DNA of 64,000 nt. Source: UBA1952 sp965246905. GTDB lineage: Bacteria > Bacteroidota > Bacteroidia > Chitinophagales > Chitinophagaceae. Location: the NCBI GenBank assembly GCA_965246905.1, contig CBDFFZ010000003.1, positions 248,001 to 312,000 of the forward strand. Direction: 5' to 3'. Shown in pieces: positions 35,192-43,694 of this stretch (within the stretch, counting starts at the first letter, position 1; every line of letters begins with the position of its first letter). Below the pieces are notes generated by a model. The model ran no database searches. It was not told the DNA's origin and saw nothing but the letters and a program-made list of their open reading frames with translations. A program made the position numbers and the translations under genes.

Positions 35192-35761
35192 ATGAAGGAG
35201 CTGGTAGTTGCCACGAATAATGCAGGAAAGCTGCGCGAGATAAAATCGCTGCTACCGGATTGGAACCTTTTAACCCTGGAGGATATCGGCTTCCGCGGGG
35301 AAATACCCGAACCTCACGATACATTTAATGAAAATGCACGGGCAAAGGCACAAACGATTTATGAATTTTGCGGCAAGCCTGTAATGGCGGACGATAGCGG
35401 CCTCTGCATCGATGCGCTTGGCGGAGCACCCGGCGTATTCAGCGCGCGCTATGCCGGGGATGGCGCAACAGACGAGGAAAATGTACAGAAAGCATTGAGC
35501 GTGCTCGGAGACGGTACAGACAGGAAAGCGCATTATACAGCGGTAATCTGTCTTATCCTGAATGGTGCGACACACTTTTTTGAAGGCTATTGCCACGGGC
35601 AGATCACATCATCCCCGCAGGGAAAAGATGGCTTTGGCTACGACCCTATCTTTATGCCGGATGGCTACGATGAGACCTTTGCCGAGCTCCCGCTTTCCAT
35701 AAAAAACACGCTGAGCCACAGGGGCGAAGCCACCCGGCAAATGGCGCGTTTTTTCCATTGA
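35192..35761 (+). CDS. rdgB: Non-canonical purine NTP pyrophosphatase (RdgB/HAM1)
   Basis: The 189-aa enzyme hydrolyses ITP, dITP and XTP to monophosphates, keeping deaminated purines out of nucleic acids. The family's motifs are present: VVATNNAGKLREI at the N-terminus, ENARAKA, MADDSGLCIDALGGAPGVFSARYAG and GKDGFGYDPIF, ending SHRGEA. The length is typical. It is followed by the Smr gene with an 18-bp gap. Confidence 0.95.
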   Translation: MKELVVATNNAGKLREIKSLLPDWNLLTLEDIGFRGEIPEPHDTFNENARAKAQTIYEFCGKPVMADDSGLCIDALGGAPGVFSARYAGDGATDEENVQKALSVLGDGTDRKAHYTAVICLILNGATHFFEGYCHGQITSSPQGKDGFGYDPIFMPDGYDETFAELPLSIKNTLSHRGEATRQMARFFH

Positions 35762-35779
35762 TAATGCGTAGCTTTCAGT

Positions 35780-36781
35780 GTGAAGTTTTCAATTGGCGAC
35801 GCAGTATTACTAAAGCGTACCGGTGAGGAAGGGACTATTGTTTCCTTTCTTTCCAAAACAATGATCGAGGTTGCCGTAAAAGGGATTCATTTTCCGGTTT
35901 ATGAAGATGAAGTGGATCATCCGTACCTGAAATGGTTTACGGAAAAAAAGCCTGCGCAGCAGAAAAAGCAGGCTCCGGTCGACATTCTTCCCGAGAAGAT
36001 CAAAGAGCGCAAAGCAAGGCTCGCACAGGGCATCTATCTGTCGTTCGTACCCGTATTCATCCCCGATACTTTTGAGGATATCATTACGCATTTCCGCATT
36101 TTTCTTATTAATGAAACGGCCTCGTCCATTTATTTTACGTACGAGGTGCGCAACAGCGCCGGCCAGCAGGTGTTTCAGCATACCGCAAATCTTCACCCCT
36201 TCGGGAATGTGTACCTGCACCCGCAAACGCTCGAAGAGATGAATGAGCAGCCCCGCATTCACTGGAAGGTGAGCGAAGCGCAGCCGGGCAATAAATCGCC
36301 GGGCAACAGCGGCATACTCCGGATAAAGCCCGCAAAACTGTTTGACCACATTACCCAACTGCTCGAAGCGGCATCACCCTCCTTCAATTATCTGCTTGCG
36401 GATGACGCAACCGGCATACCAGCGCCGGTAAAGGCATTACCGGAAATTCTGATAAGCAGTACTGCAGGCGAGTCCCGCCCCGTAATTCCTACCTGGAAGC
36501 CCGTAGAGGTCCTGGACCTACACATTGAAATACTCGTAGATAAACCGGAAGAACTGTTGCCTGCGGAGATCCTGAGCATCCAGCTAAGCGCACTCGAATA
36601 CCATATCGATATGGCTATTGCGCACAGCCAGCATACTATGTTCGTTATCCACGGGCTTGGTAAAGGCACGCTGCGCGCGGAAGTACACGGGATCCTGAAT
36701 GCAAAAGCCGGAGTTGCATCTTTTGAGAACAGGTGGCACGGGCAGTATGGTTTCGGCGCTACGGAAGTGATCTTTAAGTAG
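35780..36781 (+). CDS. DUF2027 protein with C-terminal Smr domain
   Basis: The 333-aa product probably starts at a GTG (35780), because the nearby ATG at 35764 is in another frame. It opens with an SH3-like strand set (FSIGDAVLLKRTGEEGTIVSF), a variable middle with DUF2027 features, and a C-terminal Smr domain: VLDLHIEIL and the HGLGKGTLR nucleic-acid/nuclease motif. Smr domains occur in MutS2-type and ribosome-collision nucleases; the role here is unknown. DUF2027-Smr proteins are largely restricted to Bacteroidota. Confidence 0.85.
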   Translation: MKFSIGDAVLLKRTGEEGTIVSFLSKTMIEVAVKGIHFPVYEDEVDHPYLKWFTEKKPAQQKKQAPVDILPEKIKERKARLAQGIYLSFVPVFIPDTFEDIITHFRIFLINETASSIYFTYEVRNSAGQQVFQHTANLHPFGNVYLHPQTLEEMNEQPRIHWKVSEAQPGNKSPGNSGILRIKPAKLFDHITQLLEAASPSFNYLLADDATGIPAPVKALPEILISSTAGESRPVIPTWKPVEVLDLHIEILVDKPEELLPAEILSIQLSALEYHIDMAIAHSQHTMFVIHGLGKGTLRAEVHGILNAKAGVASFENRWHGQYGFGATEVIFK

Positions 36782-36800
36782 AAGAACCGGGAAGCGGTGA

Positions 36801-37097
36801 TTACATATAGGGTTGTAAGGCGGCCCTGAGCTGCCGTGCATCCAGCACGCCCGATTGCCGCCATTTCTGCTGTCCTTTCTGAAAAATGATGAGCGTAGGT
36901 ACCCCCTGAATGCAAAGTGAATTGGCTGCCTGCGGCTCTTTGTCGATATCTATTTTAATGATCGTAACGGCATCGCCCACCTCCTCTTTCAACTGCTTCA
37001 GGATGGGTGCCATCATTTTACAGGGGCCGCACCAGGTGGCGAAAAAATCCACCAGCACCGGCTTCTCTGATTGTATAACCTCTTTGAATGTGCTCAT
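36801..37097 (-). CDS. trxA: Thioredoxin
   Basis: The 98-aa protein has the thioredoxin fold and active site WCGPCK (C23, C26), the conserved cis-Pro in GVPTLIIF and DIDKEPQAA before it. It has no signal peptide, so it is cytosolic and a general disulfide reductase. It converges with the Smr gene, with a 19-bp gap. Confidence 0.92.
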   Translation of the reverse strand: MSTFKEVIQSEKPVLVDFFATWCGPCKMMAPILKQLKEEVGDAVTIIKIDIDKEPQAANSLCIQGVPTLIIFQKGQQKWRQSGVLDARQLRAALQPYM

Positions 37098-37122
37098 GGC
37101 GGACGGGATTTTAGCGTATTTA

Positions 37123-37142
37123 GCAGGATAAAAATATCCTGC
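37123..37142 (-). terminator. Hairpin between the TraB-like and thioredoxin genes
   Basis: GCAGGATA-AAAA-TATCCTGC is a perfect 8-bp stem with a 4-nt loop, 8 nt beyond the stop of the TraB-like gene. There is no proper T run, so a terminator is only one reading. Confidence 0.4.
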
Positions 37143-37150
37143 CTGCGGGG

Positions 37151-38023
37151 CTATTTAACCGGCTCTACCGTATATCCCGCCTTGCGGAGCAAAGTAATCA
37201 CCCCATGATTGCCCCATAGGTGCCCCGCGCCGACAGCAAAAAATACGGGATGGCCTTTCATGATCTTAGTCATGCGGGGTATCCATTTTACATTGCGGTC
37301 ATTGAGGAAGGCGCCCATATCCTCGCCCAGTTCCTTCGATCCCTGTATCTGCTGGTATAATCCCGGAAGGTCCTGTTTCTTATAAGCATCCAGCATGGCT
37401 GCATACTGCGCTTTGCTTTCGGCAAAGCTGTCTGTAAGCTGCATCAGCCCGTCCACTACGCTGTCTTCTTTCAACGTATTGAGTACCGCCAGCTGCTCTT
37501 CAGGGGCTTCGAGACCAACAATTTCCTTGCCCTGTTTCTTTGCTTCCTCCATAATATTTGCTTCGTAGGAAACAGGTATTGCGCAGCTTACTGCTTTTGT
37601 GGTAAACAGCATTTGCAGCATTACGGGTTTCATCTGCTGCATGGCGCTAAGGTCCATGCCAAATTCGGCTTTTGTAAAAGTGGCAAGCTTGTTGTATTGC
37701 TCCGGCGTAAAGTAATCTTTGAGGAGCTTGCCATCATTCTCCCCCATTCCTTCGGTAGCAGCCATGAGCACTTTAGGGTCGTCCATATCCATCTCAAAAC
37801 ACACTTCGGCTGTGCTTTTGAGGGATGCCTTCATGGCGGCCGTCCACAGGTAATCATCGGGGCAAAGTAAGTGAATAGTGCCAAACAGGTAGGACGGCTT
37901 AGCGCTGCCTTTTCCGCTAATCCGCCAAAGGAGCGAGTTATTGCCGGCAGGCTTTTCCTTTGCTTTGCAGCTTCCGAAAATTAAGAACGGCAGGAGGAGG
38001 TAGGAGATGAATTTCTTAAACAT
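37151..38023 (-). CDS. TraB/GumN family lipoprotein
   Basis: The 290-aa protein begins with a lipoprotein signal (MFKKFISYLLLPFLIFGSC). The body has the TraB/GumN hallmarks: YLFGTIHLLC near residue 45, a central helical region, and GHPVFFAVGAGHLWGNHGVITLL near the C-terminus, with conserved Gly-His pairs that resemble a metal-binding site of the Tiki-like protease fold. Family function in bacteria is not settled. The gene follows the ZIP transporter with a 3-bp gap, so the two form an operon. Confidence 0.85.
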   Translation of the reverse strand: MFKKFISYLLLPFLIFGSCKAKEKPAGNNSLLWRISGKGSAKPSYLFGTIHLLCPDDYLWTAAMKASLKSTAEVCFEMDMDDPKVLMAATEGMGENDGKLLKDYFTPEQYNKLATFTKAEFGMDLSAMQQMKPVMLQMLFTTKAVSCAIPVSYEANIMEEAKKQGKEIVGLEAPEEQLAVLNTLKEDSVVDGLMQLTDSFAESKAQYAAMLDAYKKQDLPGLYQQIQGSKELGEDMGAFLNDRNVKWIPRMTKIMKGHPVFFAVGAGHLWGNHGVITLLRKAGYTVEPVK

Positions 38024-38026
38024 GGT

Positions 38027-38758
38027 CTATTCAAAAAGTAAAGTAAGCATTGCAACGGCAGCGCCTGCGGCCATGGCAAAAACCTTTTGCCCGGTGAGCA
38101 AATGCTGCTTCGTACCACTCTCAAAGAATATGGTAGTAGAGATGTGGATGAAAGCGCCGGCAACGATCGGAATAAGCACGGTAACCATCCGTGAGATAAA
38201 GCCATAGTGCATACCCAGGTAAGTAGCAAGTATGCCAGCTACAGGTGTGAGCAGAGAAAAGATACCCAGGATATTGATGGCCGTTTTTTTGCCCCGGGCA
38301 TTGGTTACAAGCATGGTAAGCAGCATTGCTTCGGGGAGCTTATGCGCTGCCACTGCAAGGTATAATGAGGTGCCGGTTCCGCTATTCCTGTAATTAAAGC
38401 CAAGTGGCAATCCTTCCATAAAAGCATGCAGCGATAGCCCTGCAACGATTGACCAAACCGGTACGCGATGGTCGCTGACATTGGGGTGTATGTGTACATG
38501 CCCGTGCTCTACACCATGCGTAAACCGCTGTATAATGAGCTGCAGAAAAAAGCCTGCAAGCACATAAAAACCGGTTCTGCCTTTCAGGTCTTCAAAGGTT
38601 TCCGGCAGCAGATGAAGGAAGGTAATACCAAGGAGAAATGCTCCTGAAAAGGCAAGGAGGAGCTGCATCCGTCTGTCATTGAGGCCATTGAGCCATAATG
38701 GAATGCTGCCGCCGGCAATAGTGAGGACAAAAAGCAGAATTGGGGCGAGGAATTGCAT
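38027..38758 (-). CDS. ZIP family metal transporter
   Basis: The ATG at 38758 gives 243 aa with about seven to eight transmembrane helices. A His-rich loop (HGVEHGHVHIH) lies in the middle, and the helices IV and V motifs HAFMEGLPLGFNY and HKLPEAML carry the transport-site His and Glu residues. The family imports Zn2+ and sometimes Fe2+ or Mn2+. It is the upstream partner of the TraB/GumN lipoprotein and is divergent from the yqgE gene, with 94 bp between them. Confidence 0.88.
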   Translation of the reverse strand: MQFLAPILLFVLTIAGGSIPLWLNGLNDRRMQLLLAFSGAFLLGITFLHLLPETFEDLKGRTGFYVLAGFFLQLIIQRFTHGVEHGHVHIHPNVSDHRVPVWSIVAGLSLHAFMEGLPLGFNYRNSGTGTSLYLAVAAHKLPEAMLLTMLVTNARGKKTAINILGIFSLLTPVAGILATYLGMHYGFISRMVTVLIPIVAGAFIHISTTIFFESGTKQHLLTGQKVFAMAAGAAVAMLTLLFE

Positions 38759-38852
38759 GGGTGCAGGTACAGGCTGTAAATGTAAAACCTTTGTGTTTAT
38801 CAATCCCCGGCACGGAATTTTTTCAGTCTATAGTGGAATAAAGAAGATAGCC

Positions 38853-39428
38853 ATGGACTTCAATCCGAGTAAACAGACAGAACTACTGCCCAAAGCCGGA
38901 AGATTATTGATAGCAGAACCATTTCTTGCCGATCCGAACTTTGCCCGCAGCGTTATTCTTCTTTGTGAACACAGCAGTGAAGGTACAGTTGGCTTCACTT
39001 TAAACAGGCCGACAGAGCACACCCTCGGTGATCTTTTGCCAGAGCTTTATACGCCGCTGCTCACTGTATTTCAAGGTGGTCCGGTACAGATGGATACGTT
39101 GCATATGCTACACCGAACGCCCGGCCTTTTTGGGGGCAATGAGATAATACCCGGTGTGTTTTGGGGAGGAAGCTATGAGGCGCTACAGGATGCGGTAAAT
39201 GCCAATGCCTGTCAACCGTTGGATTTGCGTCTATTTGTAGGATATAGCGGTTGGCAACCCGGCCAGCTCCAAAAGGAGCTGCAGGAAGGCTCCTGGATTG
39301 TAGCTGAAGTGCCCGGAAAGTTATTGTTTGATACAGATACAGATGAGCTGTGGCGTTCGGCAATCGATTCTTTAGGCTATGATTTTGCTTATCTCAAAAA
39401 CATACCGATCAACCCGCAGTTTAATTAA
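38853..39428 (+). CDS. YqgE/AlgH family protein
   Basis: The ATG at 38853 gives 191 aa with the DUF179 pattern: GRLLIAEPFLADPNFARSVI at the N-terminus, EGTVGFTLNRPTEHTL, then FQGGPVQ and FVGYSGWQPGQL. The length is normal. The biological role is unclear despite wide conservation. It overlaps the convergent small lipoprotein gene by 8 bp at its 3' end. Confidence 0.92.
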   Translation: MDFNPSKQTELLPKAGRLLIAEPFLADPNFARSVILLCEHSSEGTVGFTLNRPTEHTLGDLLPELYTPLLTVFQGGPVQMDTLHMLHRTPGLFGGNEIIPGVFWGGSYEALQDAVNANACQPLDLRLFVGYSGWQPGQLQKELQEGSWIVAEVPGKLLFDTDTDELWRSAIDSLGYDFAYLKNIPINPQFN

Positions 39429-39747
39429 AGCCAAGCTTCATAAGGCTGCCGCGCTGATCGAGCGGTGCAGATACGGTAATCACTTTCCCTGTTCTGCAAG
39501 TGCAGGATGAGCAGGCCTGTGGTGCCTCGGTACTATCGATAGTAATGGAGTAAACCGAGATAGCCTGCGCAGTCATAAAGTTGGCTATATCCAGAATAGT
39601 ATTATTGTCTGTATCTGCATTACCCCAGGGATCTGAGCACCGCGTTTGCTTATAGATCACCTGCGTTGAAGAAGGGGTATAGTTACTGTCCTTCAGGCAG
39701 GAGGTCATCGTAATGGTGAGCGCAATGGCGGCAATAATCTTCTTCAT
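39421..39747 (-). CDS. Small Cys-rich lipoprotein, function unknown
   Basis: The 108-aa protein has a lipoprotein signal (MKKIIAAIALTITMTSC, Cys 17). The mature part contains QTRCSDPWGNADTDNNT and later QACSSCTCRTGKVITV, ending GSLMKLGF. Five Cys residues in the mature domain apart from the lipidated one may form disulfides or bind metal. I recognise the pattern as a recurring small-lipoprotein type in this phylum but know of no assigned function. It overlaps yqgE by 8 bp tail to tail. Confidence 0.65.
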   Translation of the reverse strand: MKKIIAAIALTITMTSCLKDSNYTPSSTQVIYKQTRCSDPWGNADTDNNTILDIANFMTAQAISVYSITIDSTEAPQACSSCTCRTGKVITVSAPLDQRGSLMKLGFN

Positions 39748-39811
39748 GATCTAAAACTTCGGTGTTGCTCCTTAGACGTAGTAAACTGTTTAATCATTGG
39801 CAAAGGTAACG

Positions 39812-39842
39812 TTGTATTATGAAGCGCTCCGGTTTAGCTTTA
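39812..39842 (+). promoter_or_regulatory. Promoter of the 197-aa lipoprotein gene
   Basis: TTG (39812-39814), 20-nt spacer, TAGCTTTA (39835-39842; one base from TAnnTTTG). The ATG follows 4 nt later, so the transcript is probably leaderless. Confidence 0.45.
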
Positions 39843-39846
39843 CGCA

Positions 39847-40440
39847 ATGAATGCTTTAATTAAAAATTTCCTGTTAATACTGAATGCGGGATGCTTTTTG
39901 CAACTATGCGCTTGCACAAAAGCTGAAAAAACGACAAGCGTACCCGTTAATGATACCACGTTAACCTATTTTTCTATCAAAAATTATATTAAAGGCCAGG
40001 TGGCGCTATTGTATGGCCAGCCATTTACACTTACGCGCATTGCAACCCTCAATGGACAGCGGGATAGCTCGTTCGTAAATTTTTACAATATGGATATGGG
40101 CAAGATATTAAAGACGTTCCTTGCTACTGATATTAGCAGCGCAAATTTTTTGGGTAAGTACAAATTCAGCTCATTTGAAGAGCCTGCCACAGGCAACCAG
40201 GACCTCATGTACGAAGCAATTGATCCGAATGCATTTACGCGCAGCTTTACGTTTACGGTTGATCCTACAAATGGCAAAGTGCTTTCTCTTTACACCGTAA
40301 CAGCAAAAAACACGGCATTCACAGAGCTCCACCAGCGACTGCTGTACATTCCGCTAAAAGTGATACAGATACAGGAAGATGAAAGTGGAACTTTTAGTAA
40401 AAAGCGTAATTTGAGGGTAGAATACCGATTTTTGCAATAG
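39847..40440 (+). CDS. Lipoprotein of unknown function
   Basis: The 197-aa product has a lipoprotein signal with Cys in LQLCACTKAEK. The mature part is mostly beta-strand in character, with alternating polar and aromatic residues (DTTLTYFSIKNYIKGQVALLYGQPFTLTRI; SFTFTVDPTNGKVLSLYTV). I do not recognise a family. It precedes uvrC by 20 bp on the same strand and may share its transcript. Confidence 0.6.
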   Translation: MNALIKNFLLILNAGCFLQLCACTKAEKTTSVPVNDTTLTYFSIKNYIKGQVALLYGQPFTLTRIATLNGQRDSSFVNFYNMDMGKILKTFLATDISSANFLGKYKFSSFEEPATGNQDLMYEAIDPNAFTRSFTFTVDPTNGKVLSLYTVTAKNTAFTELHQRLLYIPLKVIQIQEDESGTFSKKRNLRVEYRFLQ

Positions 40441-40460
40441 TGACTATTTAGCGCGGAATA

Positions 40461-42299
40461 ATGACGAAAGAGCAATATAATTTAGTAGCACAAACAGTAC
40501 CGCACGAGCCCGGATGTTATAAATATTACAGTGATACGAATGAGCTGTTATATGTAGGCAAGGCGAAAGACCTGCGCAAGCGTGTTTCCTCTTACTTCAA
40601 TAAAAATCTGGATAACTTCAAGACACGCAGGCTCGTATCGCTGATTGAGCATCTTGAATTTACCGTTACCGATACGGAACATGACGCTTTCCTACTTGAA
40701 AATTCCCTGATAAAGCACTATCAGCCACGCTTTAATATTGATCTTAAGGATGATAAAAGCTATCCTTATATCGTCATTAAGAAGGAGCATTTCCCCCGCT
40801 TTTTCCTTACAAGACGGCTTATTAAGGATGGCTCTGAATACCTGGGACCTTTTACAGGCGTAGCGCGTGTGCGAGAGCTGCTGGACATTATAAAGCAGAA
40901 TATCCCGATGCGCACCTGCAACCTGAATCTTGCGCCATCGCAGGTAGCGAAAGGTAAATACAAAGTATGCTTAGAGTATCATTTAGGTAATTGCAAAGGT
41001 CCATGTGAAGGCTTGCAGGGGGAAGATGATTATCGCGTAAATCTCCAGCATATCCGGCATATTCTAAAAGGAAATGTTGGAGAAGTTGTACGCCAGCTAA
41101 AGCAGGAAATGGCCGGATACGCGATGAACCTCCAGTTTGAGAAGGCAGAAGTGCTGCGGCAGAAGATCGATTCACTGCAAAATTTCCAAAGTAAAAGCAC
41201 TGTCGTAAATCCGCATCTTGGCAATCTCGATGTAGCAACAGTTCTTACTGAAGGCGATTTTTCATTCGTGAATTATATGATGGTAAGCAATGGGAGCATC
41301 ATCTATGTCCGCACAATGGAGGTAGAGCGTAAGCTTGAAGAAAGTGATACCGAGATATTGTCGCTTGCCATTGCGCGCTTCCGGGAGCAATACCAGAGCA
41401 ATTCTATGGAGGTCATTGTGCCTTTTGAAGTAGATCTGATCGATAAAGATCTGAAACTTACCATTCCTAAAGCCGGCGACAAGAAAAAGCTGCTGGATCT
41501 GAGCTTTAAAAATGCTTCTTTTTTCCGGGAAGATCTATTGAAGCGTGACAGGCTCATGATATCCGATAAAGTAAGGAATGCGGTACGTGCGGGCGTATTG
41601 CAGGAGTTGCAGGATAACCTGCATTTATCAGAGCTGCCGGTGCATATTGAGTGCTTTGACAATTCAAACTTCCAGGGCTCCTTCCCGGTTTCTGCCATGG
41701 TTTGCTTCCGCGATGGCAAGCCATCCAATGAGGAATACAGGCACTACCATGTGAAAACTGTAGAAGGAATAAACGATTTCGCATCCATGGCGGAAGTTGT
41801 TTACCGCCGTTACAGCCGCTTGGTGCGCGAGCAGAAATCGCTTCCGCAATTAGTGATAATTGATGGTGGGAAAGGCCAGCTCAGCGCCGCTATGGAAAGC
41901 ATCGACAAGCTGAACCTTCGCGGCCAGCTGACGGTAGTAGGACTTGCCAAGAAAGAGGAGTCTATATTTTTCCCCAACGACAGTGAGCCACTGAACCTGC
42001 CATTCGATAGCCAAAGCCATTTGCTTATTCGTAGAATACGCGATGAGGTGCACCGATTTGGCATTACCTTTCACAGAAACCTGCGGAGTAAAGGCACATT
42101 TAAAAATGAACTGGAGGATATTCCGGGTATAGGCCAGAAGATTGCCACTGATCTGCTCCAGCGGTTCCGGTCAGTCAATAATATTAAGATTCTTACAGAG
42201 CGGGAGCTGACCGGTGCCATCGGTGCACGCAGAGCGCGGGTTGTCTGGGATTATTTTCATCCGGATAACGAACTAAGACAAGAGAACGGAGAAGTATAA
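40461..42299 (+). CDS. uvrC: Excinuclease ABC subunit C
   Basis: The 612-aa protein makes both incisions in nucleotide excision repair. It has the N-terminal GIY-YIG nuclease (GCYKYYSDTNELLYVGKAKDLRKRVSSYF region), a Cys-containing segment (CLEYHLGNCKGPC), the UVR motif (LQFEKAEVLRQKI), the RNase H-like nuclease domain (ECFDNSNFQGSFPVSAMVCF; VIDGGKGQLSAA) and a C-terminal HhH pair (LEDIPGIGQKIATDLLQRF). Full length. A strong terminator follows. Confidence 0.96.
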   Translation: MTKEQYNLVAQTVPHEPGCYKYYSDTNELLYVGKAKDLRKRVSSYFNKNLDNFKTRRLVSLIEHLEFTVTDTEHDAFLLENSLIKHYQPRFNIDLKDDKSYPYIVIKKEHFPRFFLTRRLIKDGSEYLGPFTGVARVRELLDIIKQNIPMRTCNLNLAPSQVAKGKYKVCLEYHLGNCKGPCEGLQGEDDYRVNLQHIRHILKGNVGEVVRQLKQEMAGYAMNLQFEKAEVLRQKIDSLQNFQSKSTVVNPHLGNLDVATVLTEGDFSFVNYMMVSNGSIIYVRTMEVERKLEESDTEILSLAIARFREQYQSNSMEVIVPFEVDLIDKDLKLTIPKAGDKKKLLDLSFKNASFFREDLLKRDRLMISDKVRNAVRAGVLQELQDNLHLSELPVHIECFDNSNFQGSFPVSAMVCFRDGKPSNEEYRHYHVKTVEGINDFASMAEVVYRRYSRLVREQKSLPQLVIIDGGKGQLSAAMESIDKLNLRGQLTVVGLAKKEESIFFPNDSEPLNLPFDSQSHLLIRRIRDEVHRFGITFHRNLRSKGTFKNELEDIPGIGQKIATDLLQRFRSVNNIKILTERELTGAIGARRARVVWDYFHPDNELRQENGEV

Positions 42300-42328
42300 T
42301 TTTCGCATTATTCAGGCATTTTTTGCCC

Positions 42329-42365
42329 AGTAAAAGGCCTCTACATAAGCAGAGGCCTTTTTACT
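42329..42365. terminator. Terminator between uvrC and the desaturase gene
   Basis: AGTAAAAGGCCTCT pairs with AGAGGCCTTTT-TACT across an 8-nt loop, with T-rich flanks. It lies between convergent genes and can work both ways. Confidence 0.85.
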
Positions 42366-42389
42366 GTTTTCCTAAGAAACGGCTGATTC

Positions 42390-43565
42390 TTAAACAGCTT
42401 CAGCAAACTCCTCTTTTACTTTATAGGCTGGATGAATGGTTTTTGAAAGCACATGAGGCTCATTCCTGCCCAGCTTACGCAGCATTTTAAGGTGTTCGAT
42501 AATGGCTTTTGCAAAAGTTGGCTGCGTTTGATAAGGAAGATCATATTGGAGCGCGACACGCTTTACGATCTTGGCTACTTCCGGGTAATGCACATGGCAT
42601 ATCTGCGGGAAAAGATGATGCTCTATCTGATAATTCAGTCCGCCGATAAACCAGGAAGTGATATGGCTGTTCTGGCAAAAATTGGCTGTATTTAGTACCT
42701 GGTGTACGGCCCAACTATTTTCCATCCTGCGGCTTTCATTCATTGCCGGGAATTCACTTGTTTCCATTACGTGGGCAGGCTGGAAAATGAGCGCCAGCGA
42801 TAATCCGGCAATCACGTGCATTCCCAGAAAACCGGCCAGAACATGGTACCAGGGTAGGCCGGTGGTGAGCATTGGCACAGCAAGCATCAGCGTAAAATAA
42901 AAGACTTTTAAAAGGCTTAATTGTGTTACCGCTTTAGCGTAGGTTGTTTTTTGTTTTTTTAGTAAGTCATGCTTTTCATAGCGCGCAAGCATCAGGTAAT
43001 CCTTAGCGGTAACCCAGTAAATATTCATGATCGCATAAAGTCCGAGCGCATAGATATGCTGGAAGCGATGAAAACTGCTGTGCGGCTTATCAGGCGACAT
43101 GCGCAGCAGTCCACCTGCTTCAATATCTTCATCAAGCCCTGCGAGGTTGGTATAGGTATGGTGCAAAATATTGTGCTGTATCTTCCAGTTGAGCGAGAAA
43201 CCGCCAATAACATTGAGCACATTCCCAAGAAAATTATTGAGTGATTTGCTTCCGGAATAAGCACCATGATTAGAATCGTGCATTACCGATACGCCAATGC
43301 CTACAATGCCTACGCCCATCGTAGCCCACATAAGATAAAAGAACACAAGGTTAAAAGACGCAGCACCTACAAGAACGGTTGCAAGCGGTACAAAATATAG
43401 CGATAGCATTACTGCCGTCTTAATGTACATATTGCGGTTGCCAAGCTCTGATAAGTTCCGGGATTCGAAATAGTTGGCTACTTCGGCTTTTACAGTATCG
43501 TAAAAAGACGGAGTACCCTTCGGGGCAAACTTCACAAACGGCTTGAAAACTTTTGGCTGCGACAA
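42390..43565 (-). CDS. Membrane fatty acid desaturase
   Basis: The 391-aa protein has the three His boxes of membrane desaturases: HDSNH (96-100), HNILHH (131-136) and QIEHH (313-317), among several transmembrane helices (~50-110, 175-185, 220-262). The QxxHH third box is that of front-end/linoleoyl-CoA-type desaturases, but there is no cytochrome b5 domain, so reducing power comes from a separate donor. It introduces a double bond into acyl chains and helps adjust membrane fluidity. Regiospecificity cannot be read from sequence. Confidence 0.88.
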   Translation of the reverse strand: MSQPKVFKPFVKFAPKGTPSFYDTVKAEVANYFESRNLSELGNRNMYIKTAVMLSLYFVPLATVLVGAASFNLVFFYLMWATMGVGIVGIGVSVMHDSNHGAYSGSKSLNNFLGNVLNVIGGFSLNWKIQHNILHHTYTNLAGLDEDIEAGGLLRMSPDKPHSSFHRFQHIYALGLYAIMNIYWVTAKDYLMLARYEKHDLLKKQKTTYAKAVTQLSLLKVFYFTLMLAVPMLTTGLPWYHVLAGFLGMHVIAGLSLALIFQPAHVMETSEFPAMNESRRMENSWAVHQVLNTANFCQNSHITSWFIGGLNYQIEHHLFPQICHVHYPEVAKIVKRVALQYDLPYQTQPTFAKAIIEHLKMLRKLGRNEPHVLSKTIHPAYKVKEEFAEAV

Positions 43566-43585
43566 TGGCTAATAGTTTATTTATT

Positions 43586-43593
43586 CAAAGATA
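43586..43593 (-). promoter_or_regulatory. -7 box for the desaturase gene
   Basis: TATCTTTG on the minus strand fits TAnnTTTG, 20 nt upstream of the ATG at 43565. No clear -33 box is seen. Confidence 0.4.
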
Positions 43594-43647
43594 AGAAAAG
43601 CAGGCCATACATAATGCCATTTAACCCGGTTATAACAGCCTGTACAT

Positions 43648-43674
43648 AAAAAAAGCCCGGCTGAACCCAGGCTT
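43648..43674 (-). terminator. Intrinsic terminator of the T9SS cargo gene
   Basis: Read on the minus strand, AAGCCTGG and CCGGGCTT form an 8-bp stem with one U-G wobble and a 6-nt loop, followed by seven T. Confidence 0.75.
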
Positions 43675-43694
43675 CTATTGAACAAAGATTAGCG

